A stretch of DNA of 64,000 bases from Lonicera japonica (Eukaryota > Streptophyta > Magnoliopsida > Dipsacales > Caprifoliaceae): contig CM038467.1 of the NCBI GenBank assembly GCA_021464415.1, positions 67,461,159-67,525,158 on the forward strand, in the 5' to 3' direction. Positions 36,631-47,816 of the stretch are shown piece after piece. The notes under the pieces were generated by a model, which did no database searches, was not told the origin of the DNA, and saw nothing but the letters and a program-made list of their open reading frames with translations. Each line of letters begins with the position of its first letter. Position 1 is the first letter of the stretch. Position numbers and translations under genes: made by a program.

Positions 36631-39600
36631 CTGCAAGTATCACAAGCACCAGTATCCATAGAAATAAATAAGAAATTTTTTTCTATAAATATTGAGTGTA
36701 TATATTGGCTGTGCTTAATTTTTGTTAACAGTGTATTTTCTAAAGTCATAAAACTTGGGAATCTGTATAAGCGTGATAGTATCTATATATATATATATAT
36801 AAATCGGAAGCTACTCAAGTTGGCTATGACAGCACAATTCTTTTACTTTTTATTCTTTCCATTCTAAACTTGCATGATCTATGTGTGAATGGAAAATAGT
36901 GTGGGCAATACCCATTTGCGTTTGTGCAAATGTCAAGTTATAATAAAACTAGAGATAGATGCATATGCAAGCTATTTTTAATTTTTTTATGCACGGGGAT
37001 ATTTAATTTAAAATAGGAAACTATTAATAGATGTTGAGTAGCCTAATGATAATGTATCTTTTGTATTAACCTAGATATCAAGAGCAAAATTGAAAACATG
37101 TAAAATTTGCATCATAATCATATCAACAACCATTGCTTCCATTTTAATATAACTAGAGACGACATGCGGTGTGTGTGCATGTCTATTTTTTTATTTTTTT
37201 GCATGAGCATAGTTTATTTTGAAATGAAAAGTTAAAATAAATAATCGTGTTAGTTCATTGGATAATGCTTCACTTACTAGATTGGAAGATATCCATCCCT
37301 GAATCCCAAAAATGATATAGAGTTGAGAAATATTCTGGTAATACTCCTTTTTCATCTTCATCTTCATCTTCAACATACAAAAACTCAACTCCGCACTCCT
37401 TAATTTCTCCATCAGTAATTATATCAGTATCTATGTTTATATCAAACGATACTTCTACCTGATCGCCCTGTTCAAACAGATGCTCCCAAAATGGGCAAAA
37501 CCAGTGGCTTAACCATACCATGGATTCATCGTCTATATCGCAAATTCCGTAGCACCTTGGAATATACTCCTCCACCAAATCCATGGTCTTATTCCTAATC
37601 CTAACAGATAAAAGATTTGGTATCGAGTCTACTCCCAAAACAGTGTACACTAGGCATAGACTCAAGCCCCGAATTTTGAGATGCGGAAATAAAGGCACAA
37701 TAAAAGATATTGTAGATCTCGTGGTCTTGAGGTTAAACCGGTGTGGAACTTCTCTCCCTGGATAATATACACTGAATGTATAAGCTTCATACAAAATCTG
37801 GAAAATTAACATATACATAAAATTAGTAAACGCGTGATATATAAATATACAATCTCGCACTAGAGAGGAAATCATATCTTTAGGGTTAAGAAAGACGATA
37901 AACTTTAGGGGTAAACCGAATTTATTTTTTTCATGAAACTTGGAAGAGATATCTATATAATGTGTCTCCAAAAATTTCACCGAAAAAATCAATTTGGAAG
38001 TGGATGTAATGAAAAATTAATATGTATGTTCTCTTTTGGCCATTAAAATTTTAGATGATCATTTTGCCGATTTCCAAATTGAATATTTTGGTGAAATTTG
38101 ATAGAGATAATTTACAAATAAGAAAGGCCATGTCAACCAAGTTTCCTGAAAAATTTCATCCACTAAAATGGACGTCTGTGTTTTTTTCCATAACTCATGT
38201 ACTATATATATGTGTGTGTGTAGCAAATGGTTAGCCATAAATAAATAGCCAGAGAGAGAACCTGGATTGGACATTTCATTTTACTCCATACAATTGTATT
38301 AGCAATCAAAATCTCAACGCTTGCCATTGATTTCAACTCAGAAAGGCCTAAATTTTTTAGCACTTTACTATCAACATTTCTTATTGGTTCAATCTTGAAG
38401 CCAAGTTGTACGTAATTTAGACTCATGCAAGTGCCATGTGTGATACGGTTTGGACCAAACGAAGTTTCATAGGTTATCTGCTTCAATTCTCCACAATCTG
38501 AAACAATTATTTCTTTGACAGTAGTTGACGGCCATGAAATATGTTGGAGCTCTGGAGATGCAGATATATCAAGCGTCTTGAGCCCCGCAAGATATCTAAT
38601 GAAATGTGGAAGGCTTCGAATTGGATTTCCTCCTATAAACAAGTTTTTCAACATGGGTAGGCTGCCAAAATCATGAAGAAATGCATCATCTGAAAGATTG
38701 CATCTCGCAAGATTTAAGGTCACCAAAGAGCTCGGTAAATGCACAAATGATAGTATTTTTGAACTTTTGTTTGGTATTGGAACCCAATTTGCAATAGACA
38801 ATGCGTGAGATGGTGCAATCTCAACATCATGAGCAGTGGAGAGTAGTTGATTTAGATCTGTGTTATTAGCATGAAACGTTTTCAATGATTTCAGCTTCCC
38901 CAGCTCTTCTGCTGCCGCAACAAGATTTGAACACCCAGAAACAATAAGTTCCTTGAGGGATTGAACCATACCTATGTTTGTCGGTAGCTTCCTCAAACTT
39001 TTGCAATCTTTTAAGTTCAAGACAATAAGTCTCCGCAAGGTTGCAAGGGATTCGTCAACCTTGACCAAGCTCGGGCAATTTTTGAGAATTAGTTTCTCTA
39101 GATTACGAATGTTTGAGAAGTTTGGGGTTTCCACAAGCTAGAGGGAATGACTGAGATTTAAGATTTTTAGAAACTTAAGAACCTGTTATAAAACAATGAG
39201 AAGATCAAAACTTGCTTCTTTAAAAAATGTAATTAAACACAAAATCTTGATATGTAAATGCATAAAAAGAAAACTAATACCTTAGTCTCCTTCCAAACAC
39301 GTTCCAAGCTGCTATTACGAATGTCAAGAGAAACAATATTCTCCAGCTGAAATTCGTTGGGTAATGATTTCAAATTAAGACCCCGCCAATACAACCATCT
39401 TAGTTCCTTGGGAAATACTGCATACGATCCGAAGAGTTTTACGTGACTTAGCCTGAGTAGTCTAAGATGGCACAGCTCTTTAAATGCATCTATTTCCAAG
39501 AATTCACCATCTCGATCTGTCCATGGTAGGTACATTGGGTAACAAAAGGACCTATGACGGCGATGGATATTAGTGGTGGCAAAACTATTGTTTTCCAACA

Positions 39601-42600
39601 TGTTCATGTCAAGGATGAGGCCTTCTATTTTTCCGGAGCCCTTAATGGACAAAAGATGAAAATGATAGTACAATTAAGAAGATAAAATCGTGGAATTAAG
39701 TTATTAAAAAGCAATGAATACAACATATATATACACCTGAACATAAGTTTAATGTTACGTTACTTACAGTTTTGTCCCTCAAGATGTTGAAGGATTCCCT
39801 ATGACACCACAATCTTGTACGTTCCTCGGGATACTTAGCTTCTTCACAAACAACTTCTCTTCCCATGTCTTGAAGTAATTGATGCATTCCCAACTTGTTA
39901 TGTTCATCAATGGATAAAAGATTTCTATCGATGAGATTCTGAAGCCCAAGTTCTGCATTATAGTGACACCCATCTAGGATTGCAATTGTGTCATTTTTGT
40001 CTTTACCAACAAAGAAACATGCTATATCAAGGAATAGGTTTTGGTCATTGTGATTTTTTAAGGAATCATAGCTAATTTTAAGATTTTCTAAAATTTTTCT
40101 CTCGGGAGTTACTTCCAGTTTCTTTAATGCATCATCCCATACTTTCAAACTCTTCTTAGCTACAACTGACCCTAAAACCTCAAGAGCTAAAGGAAGCCCT
40201 TGACAATGACGTACAAACCTTTTCGAGTGCTCCGCGAGACTCGCAACAGGAACTCTTTTGCCAAAAGCATGCAAGCTGAAAAGCTCAATAGACTCGTGCT
40301 CATTTAACCTTTGAATCCAATGAACTTCATATTTTTCATGAGCCTTTAACAAATCCTCCCGCCTTGATGTTATGATAATTTTACTTCCCGGACTAAACCA
40401 ATTTCGTAAACCAAGTATTGCATCTAATTGCTCAACTTCATCCACATCATCGAGAACTAGAAGAAGCCTTATGTGTTCTAAGGCGAATTGAATTCTCCTA
40501 AGTCCATCGCTAATTGTGTGAATTTTCTTCTCTTCTTTATTTAGAGTATCAGAAAGAAGTTTTCTTTGTAGACGAACTAAACCTTTGGGATTTTTAGAAA
40601 TTTCTCTAATATCTTCAAGAAAACTGCTAGCATCAAATCTCTCATGGTTTTCAAATCTCTCATGGTTTAAATTGTATACAACCTTGGAAATGGTAGTCTT
40701 CCCTATCCCGCCCATGCCACATATCATAAGCATGCACACATCAGTTATCTCATCTTTTAACCATAAATTAATTTCCCCCACTCCATAGTTCATACCGACA
40801 TGGTGATGGCTAACATTTTGGACCTTGGGGGTTAGCTTACCTTCAACCATTTCGACAATTTCTTTTATGAACACAGACTCGAGCCTAGAAAATCATGTCA
40901 ACATGAAAAACATAGATAAGATTAATGAATATGCAATTAAAGAAGAAAATAATAGCATTAAGTCGATCTCTAATTTAGTTCAAACAAATAATTTTAGTGC
41001 AATTCAAACAAATAATGTTAGTGTAATTCATAATACCTTTTAGGATGTGTTCTCTATGCAGTATTTTAAGCAAGGGATTTAAAGAATCTCATCATTTATG
41101 AAATTAGTATGTTCTCTTTGGAAAAATGATAGAATTCCTTGTTGTAAATCAAGATTTTATTATTTATTAATTTATAGAATTTTTTTTTTTAAATATGGTA
41201 TTGTTTTATTTGTCTTTGGTTAAAATATATCATAGATGGGTTTTTTATTTACGGAGTATTTCCTAGTTATTTTGTTTCCTTTATTATCAGATTGTATTAA
41301 TTGTATATATGTACCCGCTTTTGGGATTCCTTGTAATAACACATACTTATCAATACATTTTCATATTTTGAAAGACTTATTCGTATCAGAGGGATATGAT
41401 CCTAACCTAGTTCTTCTTTTTGTTCCGCCATTTTTGCCGGGAGGCATTTTGCCGCTCGTCTGGTGAACGAGTTTTGTTTATAACACCAAGTGGGGTTAGC
41501 TAACCAAATAATATTTGATGAGCTTGTTCGTGTATAGATTTCATCATTGATCTTGACATCTTGTTGAAAAATATAAGAACAAGAAGTATTATGATCTAAT
41601 GTATTTACTTGTTGGTAACAAGAAATTGGAATATTAATTTATTAATTAGGTAGTATCTTTTAATTAAATATTGAAATTTACGGGAATAAATATTTATATT
41701 TAAATATTAATTGAGTAGATATATTTTTCAATTTTTTAACATAATTTTGACAAGTTTAACTGAAAAACGAAATAAATCAAATGTGGATTTCTATATTATA
41801 AAACACCAACTTTGAACAAAACTTTCTCCAAAAAGTATAAGAAACTAATGGTTAAAAATACACATGTTATGTTATAGTGAGAATTAGTTCTACCCTCATG
41901 AATGAGTTTTACACACACATCAAAAATCCCGTGTAATTTCAATTATCTCTAGTTGTTGTTTTAATTTATTTATTATCTTAAGAATTAACTTAAGTCTATA
42001 AAATTTTGTGCTAGTTCATTGTTGCAACCACAAATTAGAGGAGTCAAAGATGGAAAAAAAAATGATCTATTCTATACAATATAATAAGTGCGAGAATGGA
42101 GTTTTCGGTATGCACACAAAATTACTAAACTAACCCTCGCACGCTAAAAATTACTATAAAATAATTCTCAATGTAGACTAGTCAAGTGGGCTGAGCAAGC
42201 ACGAAGCCCGCTCATTCAGCCCGCTAAATTGTGGGTCTAGTCTTACTTGAGTTTGAACCAGGCCTAGTGTGAATAAAATCTTAAGTTCGAATTAAATTTT
42301 GGGTCGAGTTTTGAACTTCATGTGCTCAGCCCGAACTAGGCCCGGCCCTTGGTACTAAGTTATGTTAGTGTGTAATATATTATACATATCTACTCTTGTT
42401 CGGGTTTAAACCCCATCCCCATGCATCACACCACTTTTACTTAGTTAACTAACAACGTATTAGTTTCTTGGAAGAATTTTATCTATGGTATTTTAGAATT
42501 TAGATGTTGTATAGAATATTTTACAATTCTCAAACGATATAGTACTTTCCATATGCTTATTAGTAAATACTTAGTACTTTGCAAATTTTTAAACATGCAT

Positions 42601-43480
42601 TTAAATCTTATATGGCCGGGTTGGCCTCGACTCGGGCCCAAAGCCTGTATTAAATTATGAGTTGAGTTTGAGCTTATAAGGTGAGTTTTACTTTGAGCCA
42701 ATCCTGAGTTTGAACATGCTCAAAATAAATCCGGCTGAGCGCAAACAACCCTGAACCTGATTCATTTGACCCGATTGACAGGCCTACCTAATTAATGTAG
42801 GATTTGAACACCCTTGGCATGAGAGCATGTTATGTGGACACTTGACTAAACGCAATAATATATATTTTTATTTTTAAGATTTAATAAGTATTATATTGCA
42901 CAAACATAAAGTGTACCAAAAAATTGAAAGTAGTGTAAGGACAAAGAATGATACCTAATATATATATATAGTTAGAGAGTAGTTCAGAAGATTACTGGTG
43001 TGATTTCAATGGCATTCCTCCTAGACTAGCAACTTTTTTTAGTGCGGCAGCCCATTTAATTTGTCTCTCTTCTGTTGCGACCGCGGCCAGATCTCTTGCT
43101 TGCTGCTTAATCTGTGCAGGTTCCACCAGATAAAAGATTGGTAAAATGATATGTCCTGGATATTTCTTATGGTGCTCAAGAATCGTCTCAACCTCGTAGA
43201 GGCATGCCCTGGAAGACAAATAATCTTTTGAGAAGACAAGTATGGACATCCTCGACTGCTTGACTCCTCTCTCTAATTCGGACTTGATGTCCTCTCCTCT
43301 CTCTATCTCGTCGTTGTCTCTGAATGTTACAATTCCAGCTTTTGTCAAATTTGAGTAAAGGTGATCGGTAAAATTGGTGCGTGTATCTGCGCCTCGAAAA
43401 CTCAAGAACACATGGTATTTATATGTAGGCGCGGGCAAGGAGGAGGAGGAAGAGGAGGCTGTTTGGTCATATATTGCCAT
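36563..43480 (-). CDS. TIR-NB-ARC-LRR (TNL) immune receptor gene with an in-frame TAG
   Basis: TNLs are intracellular receptors that detect pathogen effectors; their TIR domains act as NADases once activated. Six exons are predicted: TIR, NB-ARC, two LRR exons, C-JID and a short tail. Introns 1-4 use GT-AG sites and phases 2, 0, 0, 0 agree across every join. Key motifs are present: FLSFRGADTR, the TIR catalytic-type Glu in CLYEV (residue 96), P-loop GMGGIGKTT, kinase 2 LLLVLDDVD, GLPLAL and FLDIACFF. Exon 4 has an in-frame TAG at 39140-39138, 14 codons after its acceptor, at a site where relatives usually have Tyr (one base away). The predicted product is therefore about 668 residues instead of about 1156. 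The rest of exon 4 and exon 5 stays open, so the stop is recent, an expressed truncated form, or a sequencing error. Confidence 0.88.
37278..37797 (-). CDS. TNL exon 5: C-JID (post-LRR) domain
   Basis: After an acceptor CAG it reads ILYEAYTFSVYYPGREVPHR, the conserved start of the C-terminal jelly-roll/Ig-like domain of TNLs, which contacts effectors in solved plant TNL structures. It continues through FIVPLFPHLKIRGLSLCLVY and an acidic VEDEDEDEKG segment. The proposed donor GTAAGT follows position 37278; without splicing the frame would end SSK-stop at 37270. Confidence 0.82.
38262..39182 (-). CDS. TNL exon 4: LRR exon containing TAG
   Basis: After ATAACAG the frame reads VLKFLKILNLSHSL, then TAG (39140-39138), then LVETPNFSNIRNLEKL and further repeats to KCPIQ before GTTCTC. 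Length is 921 bp, phase 0. Apart from the TAG it is fully open for 307 codons, so coding constraint held until recently. Repeats have typical L-x-x-L-x-L-x-x-C/N spacing. Confidence 0.88.
39281..39640 (-). CDS. TNL exon 3: NB-ARC to LRR linker, first LRRs
   Basis: Starts GSGKIEGLILDM after an AAG acceptor, the usual opening of this TNL exon. It continues to FPKELRWLYWRGLNLKSLPN, the conserved first leucine-rich repeat, and ends VWKETK before GTATTAG. It is 360 bp and phase 0 at both ends. Confidence 0.9.
39768..40884 (-). CDS. TNL exon 2: NB-ARC domain
   Basis: Starts after TTTTCTAG with LESVFIKEIVEMVEGKL, the usual TIR to NB-ARC linker. Motifs in order: GMGGIGKTT P-loop, RNBS-A FLEDIREIS, kinase 2 LLLVLDDVD (terminal Asp, TNL type), RNBS-B GSKIIITSRREDLL, GLPLALEVLG, RNBS-D FLDIACFF, and GMHQLLQDMGREVV where the MHD motif is MHQ. 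An 18-bp in-frame tandem duplication gives NHERFE-NHERFD before the RNBS-A region (about 40635-40672). It ends RDKT before GTAAGT, phase 0. Confidence 0.93.
40885..42995 (-). other. TNL intron 1
   Basis: A 2.1-kb intron between GTAATC and TTTTCTAG. It contains repeat-like GGGCTGAGC/GGCCCGG-rich sequence at about 42180-42350 and 42600-42780 that could be an old insertion. No exon was recognised in it. Confidence 0.7.
42996..43480 (-). CDS. TNL exon 1: TIR domain
   Basis: The ATG at 43480 is the first Met before YHVFLSFRGADTRTNFTDHL. A Ser-rich leader (residues 8-14) precedes the domain at about residues 20-150. The catalytic-type Glu96 lies in SSRACLYEVE. After PIFYLVEPAQIKQQ the domain appears about 8-10 residues shorter than usual before KWAAALKKVA. 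The exon ends CACCA before GTAATC (phase 2); the G needed to finish the codon comes from exon 2. Confidence 0.92.
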
Positions 43481-43860
43481 TGAATGTTGAGAAGGAAGGA
43501 AGCTAGCTACAAATTAAAGCTACAGGTGGGGGAAAGCTAGGGGAATAATTGAGTTGGAGATAATAAAACCTTAGTAAACGTACCATTTATATAAAGTAGA
43601 AGAGCGGATCCAACATGATAGATTTATATTAATTGTGAATGGGATGGTAAAATAATGGAAGAATTTAATTTATTTTTTTTAATAAACATTGTTTAGGTTG
43701 AGAGAGCCAAAGAGGGAGAGAACTAGGCCCGCTCGCCATGTCCGGTGGTCATAGCAATACAAATTTTTATAATAGAAAAGCAAAATGGTAAAAATTATCT
43801 CTATTAGGAGTTTATATATGTGATTCTATGTGACATGGCAAGTCACGTGAAAATTTTCTA
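43481..43860 (-). promoter_or_regulatory. Upstream region of the TNL gene
   Basis: Contains the likely 5' leader and promoter by position only. No convincing TATA box or element was singled out. Confidence 0.3.
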
Positions 43861-46190
43861 GCTGAACAGGTATGTTTGTTAAAAAAGTTGAAAATTTTAA
43901 ATGCGCTACTAAATTTATGAGAAGTCAAAAAATAAGATTAGTGATTCGGTTAGCAACGTTGCTCTATGACTTTTCAATTTTTCCGTGGAATCCAAATCTA
44001 TTAATTTAACAAGCTAGTATGTAATTTGATGTTATAGTCTTTTGTTTCATCTTACTTAACTACCATAATTTTGTTTTTCATTCAACTTTGTAATTTTAGT
44101 AAATTTTTTATACAAACCGATAATTTCACAACAAATTTCTTTTTTTATACATAGAAAGTAATAAGTTCACAACATAACTTTCTTTTATCCACAACAACCA
44201 AAAGGTCATTTTCTCATATTTCTTAACTAACGTAATTTTGGTTTTTCATTCAACTTTATTATTCTAATCCACAACTTTCTTTCTTCCACAATAGGTCGTT
44301 TCTCATTTTTTTTAATTAACTACCATAAAAAGAGAATATATATGAATTATAGCTTTGATTTTCTAGCTGAATGAGCGATTTTGAATAATAAATAAATAAA
44401 TTTAAAAAATGAAAAATCACTAAATATGCTCTTAAATTTATGAAAAGTTGAAAAATGAGACAAGTGATTCGATTACTTACATTGTTCTATTATTTTTTGT
44501 TTTTCCATGAAATACAAATCTTTGGCTAACAAGTAAATGATTCATGAGAAAAAAGAAAAAAATAAATGGTAGGAAAAAACTCGAACCAAAGGTATGATGT
44601 TAAATATAAAACAAAATTCTAACATTATTCTAGATGGTTTTTAATATAAAATAAATTATTTCCCTTGGTTAAAAATTAGTATTTATTCATTTTTACTTTG
44701 TCTTTATGTTAAATTTCGTTTTGCAATTAAAAATGTGAAATCACATAATATATATTTTGGAATTTTGGAAAGTGAAAAAATTCGTAGAGAACAACGTAAA
44801 ATCTTGGAGTGAATTAAGACTCCCTTTGTCTTAAATTAATCAAGAATTAAGTTTAATTTTTACACATTATTAGAAATTTATTAATTTAAAACGTAATTAA
44901 CGGTTAACAGTATTAAAACTTGTTGTCTTTAGTACGATTTAAAACATTCCAAAATTATTAGTAGACCATAATAATCGGGAGGAGTTAGGAACTGAAAATA
45001 TTTTTAAATAGACCTTTGTAATTAAGGTCTTTTGTATGTTAACTTTATTTCTTCAACAAAAACACATTTTATTTATAATTGTTCTAAGTTATTTGATTCT
45101 TAATTAAGGGTCGAATATAAATTTAATTATACCTTAGTCAACCCCTAAGTACTGAGTAATAAACTTATATTCGATCTTTAAAAATTAAATAACGTCATCT
45201 TACTTAGTGTTGAAGAACTGAAAAAAAACATAAGAGTGGAATTAAGTATTATTAGAGGTAAAAATAAAATCACTTTTTATTAATTAGAGCTCCATTTTCT
45301 AAGTGAAAGGTATATAGAGGTTGTTTTTTCAACAACTTTAGGGTCCAATGTTCCAATTTAAAAAAAATGTTGGATTAGGTGCAAATAAAATACAAAGATT
45401 TTAGAATAGTAAATAATGTCGTTACCATATATTATTACAATATCGATTAATTAATGGTTTTTAAATAAACACCCACGTCACTCTCCTAGTGTGCCGGTGG
45501 CTTTATTGTAAAGCGCATCCACGTTTGAGAATATATTAAGGATGCATCTAGTAGCAAATTTTAAATTTTAAATTGCGTGAAGGAAGAGGGATGCTAAAAT
45601 ATAAGTATAGAATAAGGTAATCGAAAAAGATATAAAATTATTGCGTGTTATTTTCTCTATATTTTTATACCCGTAAATTCCATTATATGTATCATTAGAG
45701 TGTAAATTTTACTTATCAAAAGGGGGCAATTAATAAGATGTATAATGCTTATACGTAATAGAATAATAATATTACTATTCAAATTTTCAAAAATTTAGAG
45801 AGTATTAAGAATGGTTGGCCCAAACCATTGATCCCAGTAAAACTTAACCGGAGTTTCTAAGTAGAATATATAGTGTCATTGTAATGAAACCTTTTAAGAT
45901 AAAACTACACATTGTGCAAACGAGCGGTGAGCCCAGACCTTTTAACAACTTGAGTTGAAAAAAAGTTCCAAAATTTGACATAATAACCACAATTTCATTT
46001 CAAAAGAAATATTTATTAATATAAAAAAGGTTAATTTATTCGGAAGTAAAGCTTGAAGGCAAATTAGATAAATTTAATTGGTCAAGTGTTTATGATCAGA
46101 TATTTCTTTGCCGGTGGTTTTGTAGTCTAGCTATTGGCATCTGAGATTTGAGATTCATCCACATTGACGTAATTATTGAAGCAGTAAATT
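43860..46190. repeat. Duplicated TNL flank, copy at 44-46 kb
   Basis: 44165-44560 matches 7275-7660; 45060-45290 matches the MITE-like 5880-6073 region; 45294-46190 matches 6083-7046. A partial extra copy of the first block lies at 43865-44010. The block order differs from the copy at 5.8-7.7 kb, which implies tandem duplication plus deletion or rearrangement. Confidence 0.75.
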
Positions 46191-47738
46191 TGTCCATTAC
46201 TTTTCCATGTAGGTGAGTTTTTGTCTAGTTTCCTTTCTTGTGTTGGGTAAAGCATGTAAAGTATTTAGGTAAGATTATTATTGTCCAAATTTTTTGTAAT
46301 AAATGCTTGGAAATCACATGAGAAAATCAATCACATGTGTTTTGACAGGAATAGTTTTACCTCCTAGCTACTTTCCCCTTATCTCGAGAAAGTATTTTCG
46401 AAATTTATCCTTGCCAAATAAAGGAAATGAAAGACTTTCATTTTCCGAGTACTAAAATCTGTGAATCAAACGAGACCTAAGAGTACTCTTTTTCTATTCA
46501 AGGATGTTCTGAATTAAGAATCTTGTTTTCTTTCGCAGATGTTACCGGTGTATCACATCTCTCACGCTCTAAATAAATTTGGTTCTTAACTGTTGATTAT
46601 ATTGGAATTAGTTTATCTTTAAAAAAAATAAAATGAAAAACATTAATTAACTATTACAATTTCCAGATATTGCCAGTTAATTTGCTAAAGATTCAAGAAT
46701 CATTCAATGCAGAAAAAACGACCTCGAGGATGAAACTCATTGAATATAAATAGAAATATGATGCTTGAGAACGAACCTTACTGAAAAAGAGTTGGTTTCT
46801 GCATCTAATATTCATCATTGCAAAACCAAGCGACAAAGGAATCCGTCCTAATTCCATTCCCAAATTTTATAATATATATATATTTTTATTTATTTTTGTG
46901 AATAAATTAATATTCTGTACATATATAAACGTATACTAATGCATACACTAAATATTCTGCAGGTACATATATTAATGCAGACACTAAATATTCTGAACAT
47001 ATACAAAATATTATTAATCAGTTACATTGCGTGAAAATTGCGAGGAGAGCGTGTATACCAGTCCAATATGGATGGGCATATTAATTATTCGTTCTAATTT
47101 TGCCTCTCATATATAATTTAATGTTAACGTAGTAGATAGAGACGCATATTTATGTGTTATTTTCAATGACCCAAGTTGGGCAATACGCGTGGGGACAAAA
47201 AAACTAAAATGTGCTTATCCAGTTCCCTACTTGTTAAGATTCTTTTTGAAATGCTCAAAGTATTTTCAGAGGTTATTGGAAGAGAATAATTAGTAACATA
47301 TAACCATCTAAAAATATTTGCTTTACATTGTGTCGACAGAGACCAATATTTGGAAGAGATTAATTAGTAATATATAAACCATCTAACAATATTTGCTTTA
47401 CATTGTGTCGTCAAAGACCAATATTTGCAAAACAAACCAATTTTGGTAGAACTTTTGTCCTAATTTTGTCCAAATGCATCCAATACACAAGGACCGTCAC
47501 ATACAACCCATGGTGGTTATTCATATTATTGTCTATTTTTATGAACACGGAAGCAAAATGAAAACCCGTAACACTGATATATAAACATATAAGATTATGC
47601 CAGAAGTCTATTATCTTTTATCAACAACTTCATAGTCAAACATAAAAGTAGAGAGAGAAACAACTGACTAGCACAACTCTCCTACCAATAGCAAAGCTTT
47701 TATGAGAAGGTAAAACACGATGGAGAGCGAAAAGAGCT
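46191..47738. other. Intergenic DNA between TNL and SLU7
   Basis: No gene. It includes the two-copy tandem repeat at about 47277-47427 and the presumed 3' untranslated and downstream sequence of SLU7 close to 47738. Confidence 0.4.
47277..47427. repeat. Two-copy tandem repeat, 73-bp period
   Basis: TTGGAAGAGAATAATTAGTA at 47277 recurs as TTGGAAGAGATTAATTAGTA at 47350; both copies contain ATTTGCTTTACATTGTGTCG. Confidence 0.85.
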
Positions 47739-47816
47739 TTAGTGTAGAAAGTCCTTCATTGGATCATCGTGGTGAACTTTCTTCATCCTGTATGCTTCCA
47801 TATCCTCCGCAGTAAC
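47739..47816 (-). CDS. SLU7: SLU7 terminal exon
   Basis: After TTTGCAG it reads [20 protein letters not shown] then KDFLH and TAA at 47741-47739. This is the conserved C-terminus. Confidence 0.93.
   Translation of the reverse strand, partial: VTAEDMEAYRMKKVHHDDPMKDFLH

Noticed and set aside
41236..41466. 76-codon plus-strand frame in TNL intron 1
   Set aside because: Hydrophobic, with no recognisable domain, and antisense to a well-supported intron.
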